Shown here one piece after another: positions 11,401 through 21,577 of a DNA stretch of 64,000 nucleotides. This DNA is from Gnetum montanum (Eukaryota > Streptophyta > Gnetopsida > Gnetales > Gnetaceae). Position 1 is the stretch's first letter. Each line of letters starts with the position of its first letter. The position numbers were made by a program, and so were the translations under genes. The notes under the pieces were generated by a model. The model was given only the letters and a program-made list of their open reading frames with translations, did no database searches and had not been told where the DNA came from. The DNA lies in the NCBI GenBank assembly GCA_015680685.1, contig MNCI01016011.1:130923-194922 (forward strand). The letters run 5' to 3'.

Positions 11401-12756
11401 AAGGGGTCAGAGAAGACGGTATGTTTCCTTTTGTTTTATTGTGTTGCTTGGTGAATCATTGTTTCTATGGTGTTTTACTTTAATGTTTTTATCCCTTTAG
11501 ACGAAGGTAGGATAATTCCTACGATGCGGTTGAAAGTGCCTATGAAGGTGGTTCCCCCTGAGGCTAGTCCACCTCGTGCTCATAAACCATTTTCTTGGAT
11601 CAAGATGCCAAGTAAGATGGATTTCGTGACCAGTATCGTTGACGAGGTGGTCAACTGTATTCAGGAAGCCCACCCTAAGATAGGTACAAATGTTTCGAGC
11701 CTTTTGTAGCATTAGAGTTTCACACCCCTTATTTGTTGTCTAATGTTTAATACTTGTTCTTTTTGTGTGCATAGGTGCCAAACTGAAGTGGGATCCATCT
11801 GAGACCGTTAGCATTGAAAGTTTGCCTAAACTACCCCCAGAAGTTGAATAGATACTAAGGTCGATCTATGACGAGGTGGCAGAAGGTCTTGTACATAACG
11901 CCAAATCGCTTTGGATCTGTAGGCGTTCCATCGAACAGTTATGGTTGCAAATCCAGGCAAAGGAAAAGGAGGTTTCTGAGTTATCAGTTGAACATGATGA
12001 TCTCAAGGCTCGGTATGAATTTTCCTCAGCCAGACTAATAGGTGATCATTCTTGGTGAACCTCTGAGATCACTTATACTAGATATTGGAACCTGCTCAAT
12101 TGCCACGTGTCACTAACTCAGAAACTAGCAGAGCGTAAGGCCCAGGTAGATCTACTGAACCTCAAGTGCCAGGATTGGAAGGCTTTTGCTTCCAAGGTGT
12201 GTAAGTGGGGTCAAGATGAGAAGAACCACAAGCATCATTACAAGAAATTGTTGAAGGAAGTATCCATAGAAAAGCGTCAGCTTGAAATGTTTGTAGAGGG
12301 TTTGGGCCTACCTTCTACCTTTGATACCTTTGCTAAGAATACAACTATTGAGATGGAATCACCTATGAGGGTAATTACAACCACTTCTAGGGAGGTTTTT
12401 GTGGGTGAATTCCCTTTGAAATGTCCTACATGGTCAATGGTTGATAAGGGGAAGGCCTTGGCAAACGTTGATCTAGGTCTCGATAGGACTGACTGGGCTA
12501 GTGTCTCAGAAGAGGAAATTCTCCATCGACTGGAATTCGGTTTAGGGGGGTCCCCTACGGTAAGCATTTTTTTGCCATGAAATTCATTCATTGAGTAATT
12601 TTTGGGAGTTTTCTCTTTTGTTCTTATGTTGATTGTCTCTTTTGTATTTTATAGGCTCAAGGCGATGATGATGTTCAAGAAGCTAGCCCCAGTGGAGTAG
12701 GGACCCATGATGCTGGTGCATCTAAAGGGGACGACCCTTCCATCCCTGATGTTTAA
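8446..12756 (+). pseudogene. Eight-exon antisense gene: FCP1/HAD-like domain plus plant-transposon-protein-like domain
   Basis: Exons: 8446-8576, 9142-9591, 9669-9940, 10030-11076, 11167-11418, 11501-11683, 11775-12559 and 12655-12756. Every intron is GT-AG, and every junction keeps one frame from the ATG to the TAA at 12754, about 1,070 codons. Exons 2-3 resemble an FCP1-type HAD domain: LLVVELVGVL where LLVLDLNGVL is usual, REGACEFL, DRFKVLVWS, then NNTLFLAARAHTLFQNPPGTVYW where NTLLIDDSPYKALxNPP is usual. The catalytic aspartates (D of DLNG, DD of DDSPY) are therefore absent. Exon 4 carries a domain like the putative plant transposon protein family, also present at 1-1126. Exon 5 is acidic; exon 7 is helical and rich in E, K and Q. 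About eleven in-frame stops (TGA/TAG, for example 9497, 11049, 12056) look like transitions. It lies antisense in the PR-RT spacer of E1. Additional antisense ORFs are known in Tat elements; this exon structure and fusion are what I see here. Origin by host gene capture is inference. Confidence 0.75.
8577..9141 (+). other. First intron of the antisense gene, filled with GCGTATAC repeats
   Basis: The donor is ACACAG then GTAGGC, and the acceptor TTACTTGCAG. Exon 1 ends with AG and exon 2 supplies G, giving an in-frame arginine codon. Inside are about 14 degenerate 26-30-bp units such as GCGTAAATGGTTTTAACAGT, shifting to GCGTATACGCTGA-type units towards 9050. The repeats belong to the same GCGTA family as those in the E1 LTR and leader. 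Confidence 0.65.
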
Positions 12757-13129
12757 TTTTTGCTTTGAAATTATTCTAGCTCTCATTTTTACGTGAGTCA
12801 TAAATTGAATGTTTTGAGTTGTATTGAATGGATGAATAAAATCAATTAACTCTTGTACTTGTATAACTGTATATCACTACATGTATATATATATTTCTAC
12901 ATATATTTTTTTGTTGTGGATTTTTAGTTTAAATGTAAACACGACATGACAATGTAAAATGTTTTGGTTTATTTTTGTAGTTTAAGTGTAGTGCACGAAT
13001 GTAATTTTAAGTAGGAATGTAATCATAAGCGAAGGATAATTACGAAAATTTTTACTGACAACATGGCAATGCAAGCGTAAATTCGAACAATGAACTAGCA
13101 TTCGGGAGAAAAACAAAATGTAGGTAGAT

Positions 13130-13220
13130 GATCTAGTTTAAGGTCATTTCGGACCACATGCACTAGTTTAAGGCCATTTCAGGCCACATACACTAGTTTA
13201 AGGCCATTTCAGGCCATGCG
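13130..13220 (+). repeat. Three copies of a CTAGTTTAAGGCCATTTCAG unit
   Basis: Units of about 31 bp: CTAGTTTAAGGTCATTTCGG, then CTAGTTTAAGGCCATTTCAG twice. They lie just downstream (in the element's sense) of the protease stop. Similar sequence occurs after protease in E3 (34695-34735). A weaker version (AAACTAG with AAAATGAC) occurs at 24625-24780 in E2. Confidence 0.75.
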
Positions 13221-13343
13221 TAAATGAGGGAAGTTTCAAGTGACAAGGGTTGATTTCTTGGTAGACCGACCATTTCTGATCGTGGCTAGTTTTATGTCGT
13301 TGTGGACATGTTAGTTTAACGTCATTCTAGACTTCAATGTCGT

Positions 13344-16300
13344 TTATTGGTTTAGTAATTTTTTGATTTTTCTCATTTTAACGTTAGGAGTAGTGTTAAT
13401 GGGTATGATTCTATATTCAGCATCTCCTTCACTAATCATGTCGAATGGTAATTCAGCCCAAGGTACGTTTGATGGAATGGTGCCCGCGTTGGTGCTTTCC
13501 GGCGCTTCTACATGTATTGTGGTTTCTGTGTCAATTGTAGTTTCTAAGTAAGGCTGTGTATGTACGATTTCAGGCCCGGGTATTTCTGTTTTGGGTAGAT
13601 TTTCCTTTGTGTCTAAAAGATTATCGCCTACTGGTTGCATACAGCTTTGTTGTTCATCTGCATCATCTTGTTTAGGCTCTTCGAGCTTAACCTCCGAGCC
13701 TTGGTATGTATCTGTATACGATGAGATGGTAGATGTAGCAGCCTCCTCGTGTATAATAATTTTTCCACCTTCATAAGGTAGGTGAATTGCTTGGTGTATG
13801 GGGGAAGAGACTGCTTTAAGTTGGGCTAACCAGGGCCTTCCCAATATTAGGTTGAACCCCGACATTTCATTGATTACCACAAAGTCGACTGATGTTAGGA
13901 ATTGATCCCCTGCTATAAAGTCTAAAGTCACAGTGCCTTTGACTATCATGCGTGATCCACTGAACAATTTCAAACACGTGGTGGCGGTTGGTCTTATTAG
14001 CTCTATAAGCCCCAATTGTTCAACAATGGGATAGGGTACTACATTTGTAGCAGCTCCATCGTCTACATGGACCCTATGTATCCTGAATTGATTTATTCGT
14101 ATTGTTATGAACATAGGCGTGGTTATTACCTCTCCCATTTTCTCATCCACTTTGATGTTGTCATTGTGGAAACTTAATGGCTTAGGAGTTGACCGTTGAG
14201 GCGAGTACATTACTGCATAAATTAAAGGTTCATTTGGAGGCAAGTCTTCGCTTACTGGGATGGATGTCAACATGCGCACTAGAGCTTCGTGATGGGTTTG
14301 AGATGTTAACACTAGGTCGTATAAGCTCAGTGAAGTGTTTTTTTGTTTATAATCCTGCGTGACCTGCATTAGGGTTGTTGCTAGGTCTCTACTGTTGGAC
14401 ATATTCTTGTCAGCAGTGAGTTGGTCCATTGGGCCCAACAGTTTTATTTCATGCATAGTTGGTTTGTCATTTTTACCCAGTATCGTTGATTTGGGCGTGT
14501 CATTTTTTCTGGATGATTCACCCTCATAGCCTGTGTTCGGTTTATTGTTATGTGGTGTCATGGGTATTGCATTTAGCGGGGTAGGCTTGGGAGGTCCTAA
14601 GGCTAGTCGTTGGCGCTCCTTCTCTAAGCGTTCACATGTAAGCTTGTCTCCTAGGCGTTCTCATGTGTGGCATGGGGGTATAGTTGGTTTTGGGACCTTA
14701 GGTTGCTTTGGGACTTGTACTAGGTATGGAGTAGGGTAGGGTTGCAGTTGGACAGTTGCTTGCAGTTGAGTGCTAGGTTGGCTGGGCACCTTGATGACAT
14801 AGGGACTCGGTTTATTCTGTGTTTGCGAAGTGGAAGACCAGTGGTCACCAGGACGTTCGAGTGTCCTAACGACATATGGAGTTGGCCTAGCTAGAGGTTG
14901 TACCTCCGTTGTTGCGACTGCAGGTGGTACTTGGACTACGTAGGGGGTGGGCCAAACAGGAGGTGTTTGAGTGTTTGCGGTAGTAGTGGTGGGAGGTACA
15001 CGTACCACGTATGGTTTTTCGCATGTTGATGTGATGGAAGTTGCTACGGCGGGAGGGATTTGGATGACATAAGGTTTCTCTGGGGAATATGATGGTTTAG
15101 GCACAGGTGTTTGTACAGTGGGAGGAACGTGCACCACAAATGGTTTCTTAGGTACCTACTGCTCGTGATCGGAGAGGATGGTGTTAATCCTAGGTGTTTC
15201 CGACTCGTTATCGAAGTAGATGGTATTAATTACATATGGTGCTTCTTTAGTATTTAAAGGATCTTTATATACACCCATGGCCTAGTTTTGTGGTTGGACT
15301 AGGTTAGCTTCATCAAAGATGATTTGACCTCCATCTATCATCCATTGGATGTCTTGTTTTAGGGTGAAACAAAAATCAATGCCATGCCCATTACGTTGAT
15401 GATAATCGCAAAAATAGTCCATTCTAAAGCCTTTTGGTACTGGGGGATCGTATGGCGTTGCTAGGCTTGGGTTCTAAACCAATTGACAGAATCGATCATG
15501 CCTTTGGATCGCTACAGGGGACAACTGTTTATGTTTCATCAGTCCTACTTTCAAGAGTTGGTCGAATAGTTGCGATGGCTTCATAGGCAGTGGTGTGTAT
15601 TGACAGGGGTCCTTCCTTTCGAAGTTTCTCGTACGATTCGGTATTGGGTTTTGTGATGCGGATGATTCAAGTGCCATTGCAGGAACGGGTTTAGCGTAGT
15701 TAGCAGGGGTAGCAGGCAATTTTCTTTGTTGTCCCACATTCGCTTGTTGTGTTTCCACTACTACCGCTATAGTTGTTTTAACCTTTCCTTAATTTTTCAT
15801 ACTATGTTGACTCTTAAAGGCTGAATATGCGGGATCATGGTTGTTTTGTGTTGCCTCCTCTATGTTCTTAATTTGTACAAATGCTTGACTCAGAGTGCAT
15901 GCATTGAGATAATATACTTTGGATTTGACAAAATTTTTGACAGCCCCTTTTAGGATGGTGAGGAGATACGTCTCTGGGATTGGCTCGTGGAGTTCATTGA
16001 GAGCAGCACTCCACCGTTGGATGAATTTTTGGACAGGTTCAAGGGGTGCTTACTTGACTTGTATGAGGCTGTCAAGTGTTACTTCAAGCTTCAAGTTGTA
16101 CTTGAACCTGGTGACGAATTGGTGTAACAAATATTCTATAGAAGATATTGAGTTTCGTGCAAGGCCCGATACCAATCAAGTGCTCTCCCAGCGAGGGACA
16201 AGGGGAACACCCGTAGAATGGCATGTGGCCATGCCTGAAGTAGCACGCATTCTAATCTAAATGTTATGAGGTGGGCATTGGGTTCTATCTCCCCATTGTA

Positions 16301-17517
16301 TTTAGTCAACATGGGTAAAGATACATCCTTGGGTAATGTTAGAGGCGGAACCGAAGAGCTGATGGGATCATCATGGTAGAAGTCCAATACCTTGAGCTCT
16401 TCATTGGCAGCTGTCTTGAGGCGTTTGACCTCGTCGGTTAGCTCCTGCATTAGCTTTTTAGCATCAGCCCAGTCTTGGGCACTAGGTGAGATAGTAGGTT
16501 GAGGATGTTGTACAGTATACAAGTTAGATTGTTGGACAGTGAGCTGGAAGGAAGAAAGTTGTGTAGTTGGAGGCTGCGTTTGTGGAATATTTGTGGTGGG
16601 TGGTACCAGGGGCGGCACATTGTAGGCAAGGGGTTATTGTTATTGTGGTTGTCCTTGAGGGATGTTAGCTGGTAGAATTGTATGAGGCAGTATGTTATAG
16701 TGAGGGAATTGATGTGGTTGAGCACCAATCGCTGCCCATTGGCCAGTCACTCCTTGCATAGGGGCACTCTGAATTGGTTGAGTTATAACGGTGAATATAA
16801 TGAATGGACGTAGAAGCTAGTATCACATGTGGCATCTCGATCACTCGGGGTGGGAAGGTTGCTCCTACATTATTTTGAGGAGATTGTATTTGTGAGAATG
16901 GGGCTACTATTGCAATAGGAGGAATAGCAAGGGGAAGTATGTTGAGTTGCGGATCGGTTGCAGGAGGAATATGAACAAGTGTGGATGATTCTTGTTGAGG
17001 TATTTTTGAATTTAAATGGTTGAAGGGACATAATTTCCCCTGTGGCTGGATGAAACAAAGGGATTGCATAGGTTTGCAGACTAAGAGTATGGTACGAATC
17101 TTTATGCTTGGATTGGGTTACGAAGTCATCCTCCTCTCCCAATTGAGGATTTACCACAGGTTGATCTAAAGGTTGACTCCTTTGTAGGAGGAGTTGTGAG
17201 ATGAGCTCAGAATAATGCTCTGGGAGCAGGATGATGTCATACGGGGAAGGAATGAACTCATGTCCTCCCCTATGGAAGAGTTCGTATTGTCTCTTAACCT
17301 CCATTTAGGTTTGATCCACGACTAGGCCGGCTTGCATTTTTACACATATGAAATTGTACTACTCCTGAGTTATAATATTAAATGATGGGTTCCTCCCTTG
17401 CAATCTGAGAGATCGGTGAGGCCCCAAAGTGGGTTGTACCATGGGTTGTTGAACGGCCATGGTGCCTACGATGTCTGTGATTGGCTTGGTTGTAGCGTTG
17501 GTGTTCGTAGTGTTCAT
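13344..17517 (-). pseudogene. gag-pro: E1 gag-protease
   Basis: The start is placed at ATG 17517, because from there the frame has the same distance to the GPHRSLRL motif as E2 Gag has to its GPRRSLRF. The capsid-like domain (about 16400-15960) has DDPISSSVPPLTLP, YNGEIEPNAHL, RALDWYRAL and FVTRFKYNL. A CHHC-type zinc finger (CDYHQRNGHGIDFC) lies near 15400. A linker with seven PYVVRVPP-like motifs follows (15150-14680). Protease lies in the last open frame (14561-13344), with VDDGAATN as its active-site motif and ILGRPWL at the distal end. Several stops and frame changes (for example near 17360, 15780 and 15470) make it a pseudogene. Gag would form the particle, and protease would process it. 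Confidence 0.88.
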
Positions 17518-17577
17518 GATGAATGATTGTGAATACGACACGGTGGAAGAGATATGAGACTGGTATACTTAGTACAT

Positions 17578-18022
17578 CAGCAACGTAGACAGAATCTATG
17601 GCATAGAGCGTGCAGCGTATACATCTGCAGCATAGATAGAATCTATGGCATAGAGCATGCAGCGTATACGTCAACAGCGTAGATAGAGTCTACAGTGCAG
17701 AGTGTGCAGCATATACATCAGTAGTGTAGATAGATTCTACGGCGTAGAGCGTGCAGTGTATACGTCAGCAGTGTAGATAGAGTCTACGGTGTAGAGCATG
17801 CAGCATATACATCAGCAGCGTAGAAAGAGTCTATGGCATAGAGCGTGCAGCGTATACATCAGCAGCGTAGACAGAATCTACGTCTGTCTACGACGTAGAG
17901 CGTGCAGCGTATACGTCAGCAGCGTAGATAGATTCTGCAGTGTAGAGCATGCAGCGTATACATCAGTAGCATAGATAGAGTCTACGGCGTAGAGCGTACA
18001 GCGTAAACTCAGCAGCGTAGAT
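17578..18022 (-). repeat. 47-bp tandem repeat in the E1 leader
   Basis: About 9.5 copies of a 47-bp unit, CAGCGTAGATAGAGTCTACG followed by a GCGTAGAGCGTGCAGCGTATACATCAG-type half. One copy, near 17870-17930, is about 10 bp longer. It lies between the primer-binding site and gag. The GCGTATAC half matches the repeats in the LTR and in the antisense-gene intron. Confidence 0.85.
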
Positions 18023-18142
18023 GCTGGGAATTTCGTAGAACAGGATGCTGATCCAGGGATTTCAGAACTGGGTTTAGTGTCAATGTAGTTTGAGTCTAGG
18101 AAGATCTGGGTATGATAGCACAATAATTTTTAAGCAGTTTCG

Positions 18143-18161
18143 GGCCCTCCTTTTAGCACCA
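18143..18161 (-). promoter_or_regulatory. E1 primer-binding site
   Basis: On the minus strand TGGTGCTAAAAGGAGGGCC starts five bases inside the 5' LTR end. E2 has TGGCGCTAAAAGGAGGGC (21339) and E5 has TGGCACTAGAAGGAGGACC (48971-48989). The shared pattern fits a common tRNA primer, which I could not assign. Confidence 0.7.
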
Positions 18162-18166
18162 TTTTC

Positions 18167-19608
18167 TGTACCATCTAAAATTGTTGGTCTCCAGCTAGAA
18201 TAAAACAGAAACCTGGAGATATCTGGACACGCACAAAAGACCCTACCTTTGCTTGAGGGCAAGCTGAAACTAACGAAGGCAGAGTACCTTAAGTGGTCCG
18301 CATGTAGATCAGGCAAGGATTTCCCCGAACGTACACCGATATACTGTACGCTGGGTTATACGTAAACGATGTAACGAATGTAAAGTAGAGCGTAAACGTA
18401 TAGGAGTGTAAGAAGTAAACATATAACAATGAATGAAAAACTGTAACAGATTTTAGCAAAGAAATGTAGCAATATTATTACGAAATGAAAGTTACAATGC
18501 ACTGGTCTAACGCAGTTGTGACTCTGACACAAGGCGGACGAATAGCCCCAGTGGATGCAGGGATGACTGTGTGCTGGGTTCAATTGCAGGTAGAGCGTAG
18601 AAGCTGTGTGCTCAGTGTGTAGGGTCGAGATCCAGCGTATAGGGTTTTTGCTCTAGTTTCTCAGCATCTCTGGTTCTTTATTTTTCTTAGGTTTTTGCTC
18701 AAAAATTACCAACCCCAGTCTAGTGAAAAATTAGGATTTTTATACAAGTGTAGACGCGGGATTCGGGTTTTGAGAGGGGATGATTGGCTATGGAGTGCTG
18801 AATTCTCAGGTCGGGTGACATGTGGTGCATTGACCGGGTGCGACAGAATGAAATTTTACAAGAATACAACGTGTTGCATGCCGGCGTATATCGCTGCACA
18901 CCAGCATATACATTGTATGCCAGCGTATACACACTGGGCATATGACCTCAGCATATAGGCTTGATCAAAGCAAAATAAGTCGCTCGGCCTTCAGATTTGA
19001 ATTTGGATGCCATGAAGATGCTGCATGTAGATGTTCAGCTTGGTTGACCCTGATTTGACACAGTGCTTGGAGGGCTTTGATTGGTGTACACTGGTTATAC
19101 ACTTTGTAAATGTTGGGCATATACGCCGGGCGTACACGCTGGGCGTATACACTAAGCATATACGCTGGGCGTGTAGGGTGTGCATGCTCAACGTATGAAC
19201 TCTAGAATGCATGATGTCAACATTTGATGATTGCTCTGTTTGTGTGAGTTGATGCTTTGTACAAAGTCTTGCTCAGCAATGCTGTTTCCATGCCGTCTTC
19301 GGGGATTGCATACCGGGCGTATACGCCAGTCATACATGCTGAGTGTACATGTGAGGCATGTATGCTGGGCGTGTATGCTGGGAATGCATACTTGGTGATG
19401 ACTAAGTATCTTGAGCTCCAAAGTTGTCACATTTGATAGCAGATGTTGTCGTGGTCGTTGGTGGGTCCCAGGGAACTGCTCCTCTTTGAGTCCGATTTTT
19501 CTTGAAGCTGTTTGTGGGGTCCTCAAGCTTTAGTCATGCTGGGGAACGTTATAACTTAGCTCGATTTTTGTTGAAAAAGTACTAAGCTCAGAATTTTGTG
19601 GTGTTTCA
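18167..19608 (-). repeat. E1 right LTR (5' LTR)
   Basis: This 1442-bp direct repeat of 1341-2783 starts TGTACCATC and ends GTGGTGTTTCA. The minus-strand TATA box is at 18737-18744. GCGTATAC-type blocks lie near 18880-18935, 19115-19175 and 19310-19380. It is followed by the GTATG duplication. Confidence 0.93.
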
Positions 19609-19628
19609 GTATGAAATGTAAATAGTAA
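19609..19628. repeat. Remnant of the E3 LTR between E1 and E2, with both target duplications
   Basis: These 20 bp comprise GTATG (right duplication of E1), AAATGTAAAT, and AGTAA (left duplication of E2, repeated at 30909-30913). The 15 bp from 19614 are the only E3 LTR sequence left between the two insertions. Confidence 0.85.
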
Positions 19629-19869
19629 TGAAACATCCTAAATTTTCCAAGGCATTCTTGCTTCACTAAGTCTTCACAGTTCCGGCAGCATCAGGTCACT
19701 TTGACAATAAATGGATACTCTGAGTTTAGGCTATACAGTTTGAAAAATTTTCTAGCTGGGTAATTCATCTAGCTGACAACCTACTCAAAAACGATGCGGA
19801 GAGTTGTCGATAGTGCTCAGAATGGACAAAACAGTTTGGCAAGTTTTTTAGTCAAGGAGTTTGGTATGT

Positions 19870-20520
19870 TACACTACGCTATATAGTATAGTAGGCTTCG
19901 GGAGACAATTGTTCAAATAGTCAACCATAAATTGTTGCTAGACAAGATGCTATGCTATGTTACGCTATGTAGCGTAGCACAGCGTAGCGAGAGCAAGACA
20001 GGAAGGGTCGGCCTACTTAGTGATTTCAAATGCACTCAGTCAGTGCCTCTAACCTTCAAAAAAATTTGCTTCACTCGGCTCCAAGTTCTTCAGTAATGGC
20101 TCCTTCACCAAAAAATAGCAAACTCAGCAAAATCCAGGCCATGTTGGTTGCTATGCTATATAGCATAGCATAGCGTAGCAACTCTACTAGAGCAATGAAA
20201 GGCATCTCAAAGGGTGGGATCAATAAGTTCGCAAGTTTCGTAGTGCAAAAAGCAAAGTTTGTAGATTGGCGATGTTTTCGTGACTAAGGCCAGCTGCTAC
20301 GCTATGCTATGCTACGTAGCGTAGCATAGCATAGCAAGTATGCAAAAAGTAGTCAGAGCACTTCAAAAGTTTTCGACACATGCAGTAGGACATAACTCAA
20401 ATTTTTACCTTAAACTGGTGGCTACACTATGCTACGCTACATAGCGTAGCACAGCTTAGCAAGACGCTATGCTATGCCAACATGCTACACTACAAAGCAT
20501 AGCGCAGCATAGCAAGTAGT
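19870..20520. repeat. Palindrome cluster in the E2 left LTR
   Basis: Six near-perfect inverted repeats are built from GCTAC, GCTAT and their complements, centred on CTACGTAG-, CTATGTAG- or CTATATAG-like cores. They lie near 19875-19895, 19955-19990, 20145-20180, 20295-20335, 20410-20455 and 20466-20512. The example near 20315 has a centre of GCTACGTAGC with arms of about 18 bp. All six recur in the right LTR, so the array predates insertion. They lie upstream of the TATA box, in U3. Confidence 0.85.
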
Positions 20521-20733
20521 TACGCTACATCAATGCACTTCACCTGTTTGCACCATTGGCACACATCTCCAAGTTCTGACATTGTAATTACAGCATGGTA
20601 AGCTCGTAAATACAGCATGGCAAGCTCACCCAATGGTCATGCATGTCCAACAGTCATGCATGCAGCATAGACAAGTCAACACAGGCCCAGGACACATGGC
20701 GTCCAAATTGCATCTTTTGCATTTTCTTGGCCC

Positions 20734-20741
20734 TATAAATA
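20734..20741 (+). promoter_or_regulatory. TATA box of the E2 5' LTR
   Basis: TATAAATA in the context GGCCCTATAAATACCCC. The right LTR has the same at 30291-30298. It is the likely core promoter of the element. Confidence 0.6.
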
Positions 20742-21338
20742 CCCCAATGAGCAATGCTCAAATGGGTCAGCTGGTTGGTCAATTGGCTGGCTGGCAAGCA
20801 AAAAGTTAGCATTGTATTCCTAAGCATTGTAAACATGATGTTTGACACTGTAAATAGTTGGCACTCTCGTTTGGCATTCTACTCTGCTCTTTCCTACCAG
20901 CCCCATAGCATTTTGCATTGTTGACTCCTGAGTCCACATTCAAGCATACAGCTGTCTTACTCTAAATGTCTTAGTTACTCTTGGGATCCCTACGCCCCTC
21001 AATGCTGTGTAACCAATTGTATCCACCTTGATAGAGTGAAGTCACATTCTTGAAGCGGTGCATTTTACTTTGTTTTCTTACTTATCATTGCATTTTACAT
21101 CGTTTTCCACCCCTTTTGCATTTAAAGATTACTTTATGCTATAATTCCCATTTTCAAATTATCCATTTGCAAAAGGTTATATTAACACCAACTAAGTCCT
21201 TGTCTGATCGACCAAACCGTTTAGGGTGCCTCGTTTCCATTTTATCCAGCCCTCACGCAGATCCGAGGTCCAGACTGTCATGACCAATGACCTCTTGGTG
21301 TTTTCCAACCATCGACATTTTCAGTCGCTATAGTTTTC

Positions 21339-21356
21339 TGGCGCTAAAAGGAGGGC
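21339..21356 (+). promoter_or_regulatory. E2 primer-binding site
   Basis: TGGCGCTAAAAGGAGGGC, six bases after the 5' LTR end. It is nearly identical to the E1 site and similar to the E5 site. Confidence 0.75.
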
Positions 21357-21577
21357 TTTTGGTGTCCTTTCCATGTTTTACGATAGCCCTGTAAGTATTC
21401 TGCACCTTGATATGCATTAGCACAAACTCGACACCCATCTGTGGTTGTTTACATATCGTGTGGTATAGATCAGTTGCTCTGACGATTCCTTTGGTATCCA
21501 GCAAGACATAAAGCCTTTTTGATTGCTTTCTGATTTCCTTGCTTTTCTCATTTATAGAACTATTTAGCTTTGTAACA

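Larger units (their letters stand above)
7610..13343 (-). other. E1 spacer between protease and pol, a probable Ogre-like intron
   Basis: This 5.7 kb separates the stop of the gag-protease frame (13344) from pol (7609). On the minus strand the pol start is preceded by TTTGTTTATTGGCAG and then GAGCAAGCTCGATGGA; in E2 the same place reads TTTCATTTTGGTAG and then GTTGAGCAAAAAATGGA. Both look like a pyrimidine-rich 3' splice site. Ogre elements of the Tat lineage are known to have an intron between PR and RT. I found no convincing donor. The region contains three-copy AGTTTAAGGCC cassettes at each edge (7730-7830 and 13130-13220), other tandem repeats, and an antisense gene. Confidence 0.5.
1341..19608 (-). 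mobile_element. E1: complete 18.3-kb Tat-lineage Ty3/gypsy LTR retrotransposon
   Basis: Two direct LTRs (1341-2783 and 18167-19608) begin TG and end CA and are flanked by the 5-bp duplication GTATG. The coding strand is minus: the primer-binding site lies at 18143-18161 and the polypurine tract at 2784-2797. Order from the 5' end: leader with 47-bp tandem repeats, gag, protease, a 5.7-kb putative intron with an antisense gene, then RT, RNase H, archaeal-type RNase H and integrase, then a repeat-rich 3' region. The double RNase H is diagnostic of the Tat lineage, and a spacer between PR and RT is Ogre-like. It inserted into the LTR of E3. Every coding part has stops or frameshifts, so it is inactive. 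Confidence 0.93.
19629..21332 (+). repeat. E2 left LTR (5' LTR)
   Basis: This 1704-bp repeat is collinear with 29177-30908. It contains six palindrome clusters of GCTATGC/GCATAGC type between 19870 and 20520, a TATA box at 20734-20741 (CCTATAAATACCCC), and ends TCAGTCGCTATA next to the primer site. Confidence 0.93.

Noticed and set aside
8000-13300. The PR-RT spacer of E1 as a separate nested transposon
   Set aside because: No LTRs, terminal inverted repeats or target duplications bound it. Its edge cassettes also occur in E3 and, more weakly, in E2, so it fits better as part of the element.
13363-13776. Two plus-strand frames with hydrophobic stretches
   Set aside because: Reverse-strand shadows of the E1 protease frame.
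17578-18022. CRISPR-like look of the 47-bp array
   Set aside because: There is no constant repeat separated by unique spacers; the whole unit repeats, and the setting is a plant retrotransposon leader.
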